Assembly: GCA_965178125.1 (NCBI GenBank)
Contig: OZ237769.1
Coordinates: forward strand, 558,001-622,000
Source: Bilabrum cf. latius
Lineage: Eukaryota; Bigyra: Bicosoecida; Bigyra; Bicosoecida
Length of the DNA: 64,000 bases
Reading direction: 5' to 3'
Part shown: in pieces, positions 45,935-57,300 of the stretch
Layout: each line of letters starts with the position of its first letter
How positions within the stretch are numbered: position 1 is the first letter of the stretch
Notes under the pieces: generated by a model
The model's input: only the letters and a program-made list of their open reading frames with translations
What the model was told of the DNA's origin: nothing
Databases searched by the model: none
Translations under genes and position numbers: made by a program

Positions 45935-48655
45935 TCAGCGGGACCGGCTGCCTGCCTTGGCCTTGCCCCTCTTGCCCTTGCCACTGGCTTTACCGCCCTT
46001 GCCCTTCTTGCCAGGGGCGGCCTCCTCTGCGGCGCCCCTCCCCTCCTCCCCCTCGTCCTCCCCCTCGTCCTTCTCCTGCTCTTGCTCTTGCATGCCCGCC
46101 CCTCCCTCCGTGGCCTCCTCCCCCTGCACCTCGGTGGTGACCCGCCGGATCTCCCAGTAGAAGAGCCCCAGCAACGAGGCGAAGAACCAAGCCGTGCACA
46201 CCCACCACAGCAGGAACGACAGCGCGCTCCGCAGAACCAGAGGGCTCATCAGCCCGCCCTCATCCTTGCCCAGCCCCTGGCCCTGGCCCTCCACCGCCCC
46301 CTCTCCCCCCACCGCTGCTGCGCTCTCTTCATCCTCCTCTAGCCCCAGCATGTAGGCAGGCACGCCCCTGGCCCAGTCCATGGCGTCCATCAGGAACGAC
46401 TGCTTGCCCCCCGCGGGCACCTCCCCGAATCCCCTCAGGGGACCCCTCCACCCCATCCCATCCTGACCCCACAGCGGGGACGCACCACCCCCCGAACCAT
46501 CTGCGCCCTCGCTCACAGAGCACAGCCTGGTATCCCCCAGCACACCCAGCCTGTCCACCCACCTACAGGCCCCCAGCACCAGGCCATTGGCCCAGCCCCC
46601 GGGCAGCAGAGGCACCCGCCCGTGCCGCGCCAGCATCAGCCCCAGCGCCAGCACCAGCGCCCCCGCCGCCACGTGCTGCAGGGCCAGCACCGCCAGGGTC
46701 AGCCGCTGCCTCACGGAGGCCAGGTTGCACGCGTTGTACACCCGGTCGAAGGAGGGGGGCCTGGGGGCCGCGGCGGTCACCCACAGAGAGTCTCGGATCT
46801 CACGGCGGGCCAGGATGAGGTGGTGCATCGCATGCACGCGCACAGTCACCAGGTGCGCGATGCCCCACGCGATGGCCGCCCACACGCGCAGGGCCAGCCA
46901 CTGCGACTCTGTGAGGAAGACCCTGGACCTGTCCCACGTCCATGGGGACAGCCAGCCGACGGCTGCGTCCGCGACGCTGGCGTACTCGGGTGCGGGGGTG
47001 CGCTGCAATGCGGTGCAGTCCCTGGCCAGCGACTGCGCATCGCACTTGACCAGGTCGGGCGCCAGCACCAGGTCGCCAATCACGGGCTTGATCCACGCGA
47101 GGGCCAGGAAGAGGGGCACGAAGAAGAGCACCATGAGGCACACGCGGCGCCACTGGGGGAGGGCCTCCTTGTCAGGGCCACGGGTGGCTGCAAAATACGT
47201 GCGGGCGCTCCACACGGCGGGCCGGAACAGCAGCGCCGCCACCATGGCGGCGACGAAGGCGGCAAACAGCCTGACGCCAGCAGCTGCAGCCATGTCCGAC
47301 AAGGACCCATCGCCCGGCGCATCCTCCCTGCCCCCCTCCTCCCCCACAGCCGCCCCCGGGACGATATCCAGGCCCCCTTCTGCCCCCGCCCAGTCCCCTG
47401 CCCCGCCATCCCCCTCCTGCTCCTCCTCGTCCCAGTCCCCGTCCAGGTCCAGGTCCCCGAACAGCCCGCCCCCCTCGGAGCCCTCCCCCTGCCCACCCCC
47501 CTGGGCAAGCACCTCGGTCTGGTTGACCCCCGGCAGTGGACCTTCCCCCCCACTGGCATCTCCATCGGCTGCACCTATTTCACCGACGACTTCCCCCTCC
47601 TCGCCCGCACCATCCCCCGAGCCCCACTCCGATGCAGAGGATCCTGCCCCTGCCCCTGCCCCTGCCCCTGCCCCTGCCCCTGCCCCTGCCCCACTGGTGC
47701 CCAGCGCCACTGCCGTCCGCAGTACCATCAGCTCGGCCCTGCCCTTGGCCTCCACCACCGCCTGCACCAGCCTGAAGTCAGCCACCCGGTCCGGCAGAGA
47801 CACGGCCCCCAGCGCCAGCAACAGCCCCAGCAGCCCGTACCCCAGTGCCAGCAGCGCCTCTGTGTTGAAGACTCCCGCGATCGAGTAGGGCAGCCCCTGG
47901 CTGACGAGACTGGCGAAGGCCACCACGGCCAGCACCACAGCGGAGAAGTCTCCCCTCTCTCCGTCACGCACCCACGCCCACAGCTCAGCAAAGGCAGTCA
48001 CGGCCGCGGCCCCCGCCAGGAGGTTCACGAAGAGCTGCAGGACCTGGAAGAGGTACATGCGGTCCCACTGGGTCGTGCGCTGGATGTTGTGAGACAGCGT
48101 GGCAACGGATGCCTCCGTGCTTCCGGGGGCGGCAAACACGCCCGCCTGAGTAGTCGCCGTCCAGTAGTCTGTGAGGCGGTCGAGTACCCGGCCGACGTGC
48201 TGCCGCTCTTTCGGGCCTGCGATGGCAGTCGGGGCCGCGGGGGGCTTCTTCGGCTGCTTCTTGCCTTTCTTTCCTTTCTTTCCACTGCTGCTCGACGTCG
48301 GCTTGTCCGGGACGGCTTCCTCGCCAAACTGCGATGAGCAACTGGGAATGGGCACGCCAACGGGCCGGAGCACATGCAGCTGTAATTGCGGCGCTGTGGC
48401 CTCGCGAGAGCTTCAAATCGCCCATAGTTTAAGAAATAGGTGGGAGATTATTGTATGACCTTTTTAACGTGCACCACTCACCAACACCTTGCGCTGCAGC
48501 AGCACAATTTCCTCCATATTATCTTTCGGTGCAGCTGCCCAGTACTTCAAGCCAGCCAGCATGTGCATCGCAAACGATCGAAATCGGAACACTCGCGACG
48601 CAATCATAAGAACTACAACAAACACTAAGAATTCAGGCGAGATGGCAAGCGCCAT
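45935..48655 (-). CDS. TMEM161-family multi-span membrane protein
   Basis: Exons 48655-48482 and 48328-45935, 855 residues, TGA stop, no in-frame TAG. The N-terminus MALAISPEFLVFVVVLMIAS is a membrane segment, followed after the intron by a Lys-rich linker (GKKGKKGKKQPKKPP). Further spans include YLFQVLQLFVNLLAGAAAVT, VAFASLVSQGLPYSI, LGYGLLGLLLALGAVSL, AALLFRPAVWSARTYFAATR, VLFFVPLFLALAWIKPVIGD, QWLALRVWAAIAWGIAHLVT and LAVLALQHVAAGALVLALG. The order and the pieces RPAVWSARTYF, LWIKPVIGD, VRVHAMHHLILARREI parallel TMEM161A/B (LTFPGLRLAQTH, WLWTKPIARDFL, TRPHLQAYLCLAKARVEQ; recalled). The C-terminus is Lys/Gly-rich. An ATG 78 nt further upstream (48733) is in frame; I prefer 48655 because it begins at the hydrophobic segment. 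Divergent from the CLEC16A-like gene by 116 bp. Confidence 0.7.
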
Positions 48656-48771
48656 GGCTCTATAATCACCGAAAAATGATTCCTTTGGCGTCCACGTTTT
48701 TGTAACGTGCTGATTGCTCCCTCTCTTCATCATCTTTGGACGTGGACCTAGTATAACCTACCAGGGCTGCA

Positions 48772-51700
48772 ATGGCCTCCTGGTTTTTTGGAAGACAGCC
48801 AGACAAGTTTAGTTTACAGAATTTACGGTAAGTGGGTGGTATATTGGTCCTTAGAAGTCGTTATCTCCAGTGATATGGGCACGGTTGCACACGTCGCAAA
48901 GGAAATGACTGGCCCATTCCGCCAGCTCCCGCCTTCGAAAAGCTTACCCGGCCTGGGCTTGCATAACCTTTGTAAATACATGCGCTCGTGCGTCTTGAGG
49001 GACGCAACGAGCCGCTTGGATCACTGGTCGGGCCATGACGATTCGCACCTACGATCCCTACCAAAGCCATTGGCACCGTAATTATTTATTTCCATGTCGC
49101 AGAAACTAGCATGATATCCTACTGAAGGCAGCGGTTGAGGCAGGGACTGCAACGGAGCAGCAAGTCGTTGAGGCATTGCGGGAGCTAGGCGAGCTGATGG
49201 TGTATGGCGACAAGCACAACGACCGCTTTTTTGAGTACTTTTGCGAGCGTACCATGATGAGAACGATGGAGAAGATCCTTCGCAACAAGGACTTTGGCGT
49301 GAACGTGCGCGTGCAGGTCATGCAGACCGTGATGATCCTGCTTCAGAACATCTCCAACGAGCGCTCGCTGCTGTACCTGCTGTCCAATCACCAGGTCACG
49401 AGCCTCATGCAGGCCGTGGAGGAGGACAGTGACGAGGAAATGGTCGCTTACTCCGTGTCTCTCCTCAAGCTCCTCTCCCTTAGGCTGGACGAAACCACTG
49501 TGCAGTTCTTCCTGGTCAGAGTGAGCATGGGCGCCATGCAGGGTGCATGCCCCACACACAGCCATGCACCAGGCAGGGCCACGCCGATCCATACGCCCTA
49601 TCGTTTGCTCTCCCATTGTATCACCCACCCCCCTTCTCCAACCCCGGTTTGGTCGCATGTACCCACCGCAGTCAGGCTCCGGTGTGCGATTCCCGCTCTT
49701 CTCCCGTGCCGCCGCCCTCCTCAAACATCCAGAGACCATGACCCGCACCTCTGCCCGCACCATTGTGCTCAACGTGCTCCGCCTCAGGGAACAAGACGTG
49801 GAGTCCTTCCTGGTGGAGGGTCCCTCGGGGGACCTCGTGCTGCACCTCACCAACGCGGCGAGGGCGGCTGCCATCGCGGTGCAGGACACGCTGGACGGGC
49901 GCAGGCTGCAGCAAGCCACGCTCAGGAACCCAGGGCCGGCGGGAGGTGCGGGGACAGGGGCAGGGGCCATGAGCCCCCGGGCAGGTGCGGGCATTCGCCC
50001 CGGGGTTGGTGCCCCTCTGCCCCTCTCCTCCCAGCCCTCCATGCGGCACCTGCCCGTCGGTGTGATGAGTGGCCCAGGGATGCCTCTGCCCCCGCCCTCC
50101 CCCCAGCGGTTGGAGTTCTCCTCTAGCGGACAGGCTCTGGTCCCCGGTAGGTCCTTCAGCTCCTCATCCTCGGGGGGGTCCGCTCCTGGAGCAGATCTGG
50201 TGCAGGGACCAGGACAAGGGCAAGGGCAAAGGGCAGGAGCAGGGGCAGGGGCAGGGATGGGGATGGGGATCCCCATGGTGCATGCCACTCGGGAGGCAGT
50301 GCAGCTCCCCGGCCCGCTGCCCTGGCAGGCCACTTGCGGGCTGCCCTCCCGCGCGGAGGGCGCCTTCGGGGAGGCCCTGGACCATCTGTTCTTCGTGTCG
50401 GACTGCTTGGAGAGCGCGCCCGCGAGACTGGCTGACGACCTGAGGACCTGTCTATGGGTGTCGGCTGCGGAGCCGCTCTTTATCGCGCCCGTGGCGGAGG
50501 CGGCAGGCTACCTGGAAATGGCCAGGGCGGCATGGATCCGGAGTGCGACGCGCGGGAGGAGGAGGGGGAGCGGAAGGCGCATCGCGGGCGCGCTTAGCGG
50601 GGGGTTGCAGCCCACTGCGGCACCCGGCAGTCCGGTGACCCCGCGGCCGTCCGCCCCCGGGGCACCTGCAGCAGATGAGGACAGCGGCGACGGTGGCGGC
50701 AGCAGCAGCAGGGCAGCCTCTGGCGATGGGAACCAGCCCCCCACCCCCATCCGCGCCCCGACCGTCGCGGGTTCCCCCAAAGCCGCGGCGCCTTCTCGCA
50801 CTAGGTCCCAGTCCTCTGTGGGCACGCACTCGCTGGGTGCATCGCACGGTGGCATGCGGCCAGGCGCGGCCCTGGTGCTCCTGGGCTCGGCACTGAGGGT
50901 GCAGACGGACGCCAGGCTGCTGCAGGCGCTGGCGGACCCTCTGCTCCCGCAGGAGGCACCCCCCGCAGATGTCCTGTGGGGGGGTGGGCCTGGAGCAGGG
51001 GCCGGGGCATAGGAGGGCAGCTCCAATGGAGGGTCAGTGCACTCGTCATCCTCGCCAATGGAAGCGTCTCAGCAGGTTGTTCCCCCGTCCCTGCCGCCCC
51101 CGTCTAATGGGAAGGCGCAAGGAACAGACGGTCAGCCGTCCTCTTCCTCGTCTGCAGCACCATCCTCGTCCTCCTCCTCCCCGCTGGCCCCCTTCGGGAG
51201 TCGCAGGGCCGCGGGAAGGTCTCTGCAGCTGGCGCTTGAAGGCGCGGGTGGCCCCCACCTGCGGGGCGCTGCGCTCGCCGCTCTGCACCAGGCCTGGGCG
51301 GCGAGGGACGTGCCTGCGGGTGTGAAGCACTGGCTGGGCATGAGGACGCGGCCATGGGCCAAAGGGGCGGGGCTGGGGGCGCCCCCCTCGGAGGATGCAT
51401 AGGCCTTGGCACAGGAGGATGCATAGGCCCTGGCACAGGAGGATGCATAGGCCCTGGCACAGGAGGATGCATAGGCCCTGGCACAGGAGGATGCATAGGC
51501 CCTGGCACAGGAGGCGAGAGAGGGGCACGCCAGGCAGTAGGGCAAGTTGCAGGCGGCTCTGGTGCGGGTGACATGTGCCAACCCGCCGCCCACCGAGGCC
51601 GAGATGGCGATGGCCCTCTCGTTACTGAGGAGGGTGGCGCCTCTGAGGTGGGCCAGCGGGGCGGCAGAGGCGGTTGCAACCGGTGGGGGTGCTGCGGGTG

Positions 51701-54267
51701 CGGCTGCCGGGAGTGGCACCGCGAGTGGTGGCAGCAGCAGCAATGGCGCGACTACCAATGCGAGAGCGAGTGCAAGCGGAGGGGAGGGCCGGCCTCGTGC
51801 CCGGAGCCGCGCTGGCTCGATGGCGGCTCCGTTCAACCCGGGAGAGGAGGCCCTCGGGCCCCCGCTGCTGCCTCCCGATGCAATGGACCTGATCGCCGAG
51901 GGGCTCCGGAGGGCGGGGCGGGAGCTGGAGGAGGCGCTGCGGCCCGGTGGGGCGGTTCTGCGTGCGCTGGGAGGGGAGGGGGCCGCGCTGGCAGCCATCG
52001 AGGCAGAGGTGCTGCGCGCCACGGGGGGGCCCTCGGGGCAGGGGGCGGGAGGGGCCCGAGTGGCGGTGCGGGAGGCGCAGGCCTGGGGCCTGGATGGGGG
52101 GCTGGAGCCCGGCCCCACTAGGGGGGCAGAGGACCCCCACCTGCTGGCCCGGTGTGTGGGGCTGGATGATGCAAGGTACTGGGGGATGGAGGGTGTGGGT
52201 GTGGGGCTGGATGATGATGAATAGGGAGATAAAGGGAAGGGTGAGGTGGAGGAAAGTACCGGGGGTGCAGTATCTGCGGGGCTGGGGGTCGGCGTAGGGA
52301 GTGCGGGCGAGAACGGCAAGAGGGGCGAGGAATCGAATTAGGAACTGGGCGAGGAAGACGAGGACGAGGAGGAGGAGGGTGGGCAGCAAGGGGGGGGAGC
52401 AGAGCAAGCGGGCGAGTCGGGCCCCACAGATGAGGCACCCTCACCGGATGCTGGTGACGGGCTGGAGAGCCCCAGGGCCCTGAGGCTGCCCCCACCTCTG
52501 CCCCGCAAGGGAGCCTCCTCTGTACCTGATTCGACATCCCATGAGATGGCAGGCACCATCTCCTCCTCCGCCGCTGCATCAACCGCAAGCCCAAGCGCAA
52601 GCACGCCCCGCCTGCTCTGGGCCGCTGCCCCCTGCCTGCTGCACGCGGCCCAGCGCGCGGCGTGGATGGCAGGCATGCCGCAGTGGGAGTGGACCGGGGA
52701 TGCGCTGCAGTGCGATGCACCTGTCCTGTACGCGCCTGACCCGCCCCTCCGCGGCCAGCAGCGGGAAGCCCTGTGGACCGCAGCCCAGCAGGCGGTCACT
52801 CGGGTGCTGGAGGTGCCTCTCGAGTGGAGGGGGCCGCTGGGACCCGCCGAGGCGCTGGCCAGGGCGGTGAGGAGGCTGCTGGCGCTGCGGCGCCTATGGT
52901 TCCGCTGCCACGGGGAACAAGTCGCGGATCGTGCGGTGCGCTCCCTGCGTCCCCCCCTTGGCTCGATCAAGCCGGGGATGGAGTTCACGATAGGCCGGTT
53001 CTCGCCCATCGGTGCCACGCACATGCTGCTGCCTCCCACGAGACAGGGGGCTGCCCTGGCGGGTGTCGACCCCTTGGCGGTGCGACCCCCCATGTCCCCC
53101 GGGTAGGGGTCACAGAGACAGGTGGGGGCGCGCCGGGGGTCGGGGCAGGGGCCGCTTCCCAACGGACACTCCCCGCTCGCGCAGGGGCAGGGGCAGGCAC
53201 CGACCTAGGCGCATGCACAGGGGCAGGGGCCAGGCCCCAGCGCGCTGAGGAGGTCCGTATCAATGCAGCCAGGGGCAGTGGTCCCGGGGGCCAAGGGGCA
53301 GGCGCCCCCGTAGGCCCCTGGACGAGGGGGGGTGCCTACCCCAGGTACCCCCGGGGGTTTGTTGGGATCGAGTGCCCTTGCCACCGACACCGACAGCGAC
53401 AGGTGGTGGGTGGACGCTGCCTCGGTCCTGAGGAAGAGGAGGGTGCCCTCGGAGACTGCCTTCTAGCGGAGGAGGCTTGCTGTGGTGCTCGGCAAGAACT
53501 TCCTCGTGCTGGCCAAGCCGCTGCCCGTGTAGCAGACCCAGACCCAGACCTAGACTCAGGGACAGGGGCAGGGGAGCACACCTTCCTCCCCTCGGGGCAA
53601 TGCCGCCCGGCGGCGCAAGGGAAGAGCCGTCCTGGTGGCCCCGCTCTCGGCGGTCGAGGCGCGGGTGGACCCGGATGGGGCCGCGGTGCTGCACGTGCGT
53701 GTGACGAGTACCAGGCCCTTGCCCCACACCCTGGACCTGGGACCCCCGGGTGTCCCCGAGGTGGGGGAAAGGGCACTCATCACAGCGCTGGAGCAGGAGA
53801 TGGCCGCCGAGGACCGGGCCAGGGAACACATGCGGGCCCTGGCTGGGGGAGGCGATTGGCCGCCGCCCGTGCCACCCCCGGCGCTGGAGGCGGTGCGTGC
53901 GGTGGCGCGGCATGCGGTCCGCAGGCAGGGCGGGGTGCGGCACTGCTCGTTTGTCCTGGTGTTGGACAGCGCCGAGACCGCGGCCAGAGTGGCGCAGGTG
54001 CTAAGCGAGAGGCGGGCGGGGCTCGAGGCGAGACGGTTGGCGGCGCTTAGGGCGCTCCTGTCCTTCGACCCGCAGCGGAGCAGCCCAGGGAGAGACGATG
54101 CGATCGAACTGCAGTCCAATGGCGGTGGCGGTAATTCTTCTCGTGCAGGTGCTTCGGAGACAAAGGTGTCAGCGGCGGCAGGCGATCCAGATCCAGGCCG
54201 CCAAGCGATCGAAGTTGCGGCCAAGATGAAAAGCGAAAGCGTCGGGAATGGCAGCAAGAGCCAGTAA
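48772..54267 (+). CDS. CLEC16A / TT9-like endolysosomal trafficking protein
   Basis: Exons 48772-48827, 49103-49520, 49672-54267; 1689 residues, TAA stop. The start MASWFFGRQPDKFSLQNLRN leads into xHDILLKAAVEAGTATEQ (TAG at 49107) and the FPL domain: ALRELGELMVYGDKHNDRFF, then ILLQNISNERSLLYLLSNH, EEMVAYSVSLLKLLSL and HPETMTRTSARTIVLNVL. The C-terminal conserved region is also present: AVVLGKNFLVLAKPLPV, RALITALEQ, HCSFVLVLDSAETAARVAQV, with EARRLAALRALLSF, paralleling CLEC16A (RLLVVNKSQLLLVEP...RRMKMQRIAALLDL). In between are huge low-complexity inserts. Sixteen TAGs occur: 49107, 51010, 51400, 51424, 51448, 51472, 51496, 51538, 52222, 52339, 53104, 53206, 53311, 53464, 53530 and 53551. CLEC16A/TT9 proteins act in endolysosomal membrane traffic and autophagy. 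Confidence 0.88.
51391..51510 (+). repeat. 5 x 24-bp coding repeat with a TAG in every copy
   Basis: Five in-frame copies of GAGGATGCATAGGCCCTGGC plus ACAG (the first copy has CCTTGG). Each encodes EDA-TAG-ALAQ, so the same TAG recurs five times at 24-nt spacing in the CLEC16A-like protein. With Gln the unit is EDAQALAQ, an Ala-Gln pattern. Confidence 0.95.
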
Positions 54268-54396
54268 TTGAGTAGTTTACTGTCGCAGGGATGGGCATCA
54301 TTGATTAAATGTGAAATGGCATTTTGACACGCATAAATCCAACGTATACAGAGCAAAATACGTGCATCCCGCAGCCAGGACCGATCAGTTCCACAG

Positions 54397-57300
54397 TCAC
54401 CCTTCGAGCATCTTGCTCACCCGCCCAGCCTCGGTCGCAGGCAGCAGCGCCGCCACGCGCTTCTCCGCCGCGGCAGTGCCCATCGCCTTGCCCACTTCCT
54501 GCAGCGCGCCCGCCAGCGGGGCCCGCAGGCTGGCGGGCACCCTCGCGGACGAGGCCGCCCGAGCGAGCGCCGGGAGCACCTGCCGGTCGACCACCTGCGC
54601 CGCGTGCTTTGGGTCCAGCCGGGGGATGGCCCTGGCCAGCGATGCAAGTGCCGCTGCTTTCACCCTCGCGCTACTGTGCGCCACCCCTCCCACGAGCGGG
54701 GCCAGCAGCGCCCTGGCAGAGGCCCGGTCCTCCAGCAGACGGAGCGCCCTTCCCGAGGCCTGTGCCACCGCTGGCTGGGTGGAGGCGATTCCCTTGGCCG
54801 CCGCTGCCACCACGATGGGGAGGGCCCCATCCAGCGGCTTCCCCTTGAGTGCGTTGCTCTCGATCACGTCTGCCAGCGACAGGGCCGCAGCAGCCGCCAC
54901 CTTGCTCTGCCCGTCTCCAACGTGCTGGGACACCACGTCCAGCACTCGCATCGAGTGGGCCCTCGCGGCGGCTGGCTCCCTCCTGGCGAACTGGGCCAGC
55001 GACTGCACGGCCCCCTGACGAGTGCGCCAGTCCGAGTCCCCCGCCTTGGTCAGGATCGTCTCCAGCTCCTCGGGCATAGGGCCGGATGAATTGCCCCCAC
55101 CGGACCCGCCGCGCCCGCGTCCGCTCCTGCTCTTGCTCCGGCTCATGCCGCGGCGGCCGCGGGGTCCCGTGCCTGCACCACCGTGCGATGCAGCCGCGCC
55201 CTCGGTAGCCCGCTTGCGCATGGCCAGCGCCCTCGACGCCCGCCGGTCCTTGGCCATGGCTGCACCACCGTGCGATGCAGCTGCGGGTCCACCGAGCGGG
55301 GACGCGTCGGCCCCGCTGCCTTCAGCCCCCGCCGTGGGGGTGCTCCTGTCCCCAGCAGGGGTGGGCGGGGGCAGCGACACCTCCGGAGTACCGACCTCGT
55401 CGCTCCCTTCTCCTCCCGCCCCTAGCATGTGACGAGTGCTCCCTGGCCCGAACTGAAAAGCGCCGCCTACTCCCCCGCCGCCTTGCTCGATGCTACCCGG
55501 GGCTCGGCTCCGACTGCTGCTGCGGGCGCTCCTCCGGCGGCTCCGGCTGCTGGCCAACCCGGTGTGACGAGTGAAAGTGCCCCTGCGCGACCCCACGATA
55601 GAGGCGGGGGTATCCCCTCCAGCACCCCCCTCCCCCGCGCCCCCCTCCAGGGGTCCATGCCGCAGGAAGTCGTTCAGCCGCAGAGCCGCCCTCTCCCCCA
55701 GCAGCGCCCTGAGCTCGCCCTCGCTGGCATGCCCCCCCGCCCGCAGCACTGCGAGCGTCCTCTTGCCCGCGTGCCGCACCCCCTCATTCCCGGCCTGCGT
55801 GAACTTGGCGGCCTGTCTGGTGACTGCCTCGACCTGGGCCCCCGAGAGGGCAGCGAGGTGCACCTGGGCCACCTTCTCCACCCATGGAGCGGAGGACAGC
55901 CGGACCAGAGGTTCCGCACTGCGCGCGGCGCCCAGCACCGCCCCAAGCGCGGCCTTGGCAGAGGCCCCCTGCACCACGGCGGACAGCGCCCGCCCTGCCT
56001 CGGCCTGCAAGAAGGCGTTGGAGGCGTCCCCCGCCCTCTTCAGCAGGGGGGGCATGCAGGCGGGCAGCGCGGGCTCAGCCGCCGCCCCCGCCGCGCCCAG
56101 GAGGTCTGCCACCGCCAGCAGCGCGCTCTTTGCGAGGGCCGACCGAGGGGAGCTGACGAGAGGGGCCACCAGTCGGAGGGCCCTGTTGGCGTGTTCCCTG
56201 GCCTGGGGTGGGTGGTGCGCTGCCATCCTCCTGAGCGCAAGCAGAGCCTGCACCTGCTTGCTCCAGGAGGCGGTCTTGCCCTTGGCCTGCGCCTCCACTA
56301 GGGCGTCTGCGGCGTGCTGCCAGGCGGACTGCGGGTTCTTGAGCGGCTGCAGCTGGTCCTTGGGCACATACAGCTGCTGGGTATCGGGGGCACCGGAGGG
56401 AACACCTCCCGATGCCACGCTGGACGCCCCCCCGAATGACCGGGTGGACCCCGCGGGTGACACCCCCCCACCGCCGTTGGGGACACGACCCGCGCCCGAT
56501 CCCCGGCCCCTGCTCCTGCTCCTGCTGCCTGCCCCGGGGGACCCCCTCGGCGCATGCCTGTGGGGGGAGGAAGCACCAGCACCAGCACCAGAGCTAGCGC
56601 TAGCACCCGCACCCGACGAGCGCGAAGGGGAAAGAGAAGGGGAAGGGGACCTTCCCGTTGACACGGGAGGCGGCTTGGATACGCGCCGCTGCAGCCCCCT
56701 GTGCCCTCGCACTGTTCCTTGGGACCCAAAAGGCTCCTAATTCGCCCCCGGTGGAAGCGCGTAGGTGGCTGACGGGTCCGCCATGGGGTGCAGGGGCCTG
56801 TCTGCCGGGTCGCTGGAGGCCTGTCCGAGCGAGTGGGGGGCCAGAGAGGCGGGGCCCATGGAGGGCGAGGCGGGGGGCACGTCCACGTCCATGCCCGCGC
56901 GAGAGCTGGCCCGGGAGCGGGTCCCCACGGAAGGAGAGGGCTGTAGGGGGGCCGTGCGTCTCGCGTCAAGAGGGCCAGCGATGCTGAAGCTGCTGCTGCC
57001 ACCACCGGCCGCTCCCTCTAAATGGCCGCTGGGAGCGTCCACGGAGTCCCGCAGCCAGCTGGGCACCGGCTCCTGCCCCCTCCCAGTACCAGTGGCTCCG
57101 AATCCCCCACCCCCGCGAGACCCCGGTGGCGGCCCCCTGCCCCCATACCCTCCTTGCCCACCTGCCTGCCCCTGCTCCCCGTAGTCGTCATAGTCGTCTT
57201 CCCCGTCATGCTCCCGCACACCGAGCGCAAGTCTCGTTGCCGATCGCTCCCGCGCTGCTCGTCGGCCAGGAGTCGCCCACGCGCTTGTTCCCTGGGCCCT

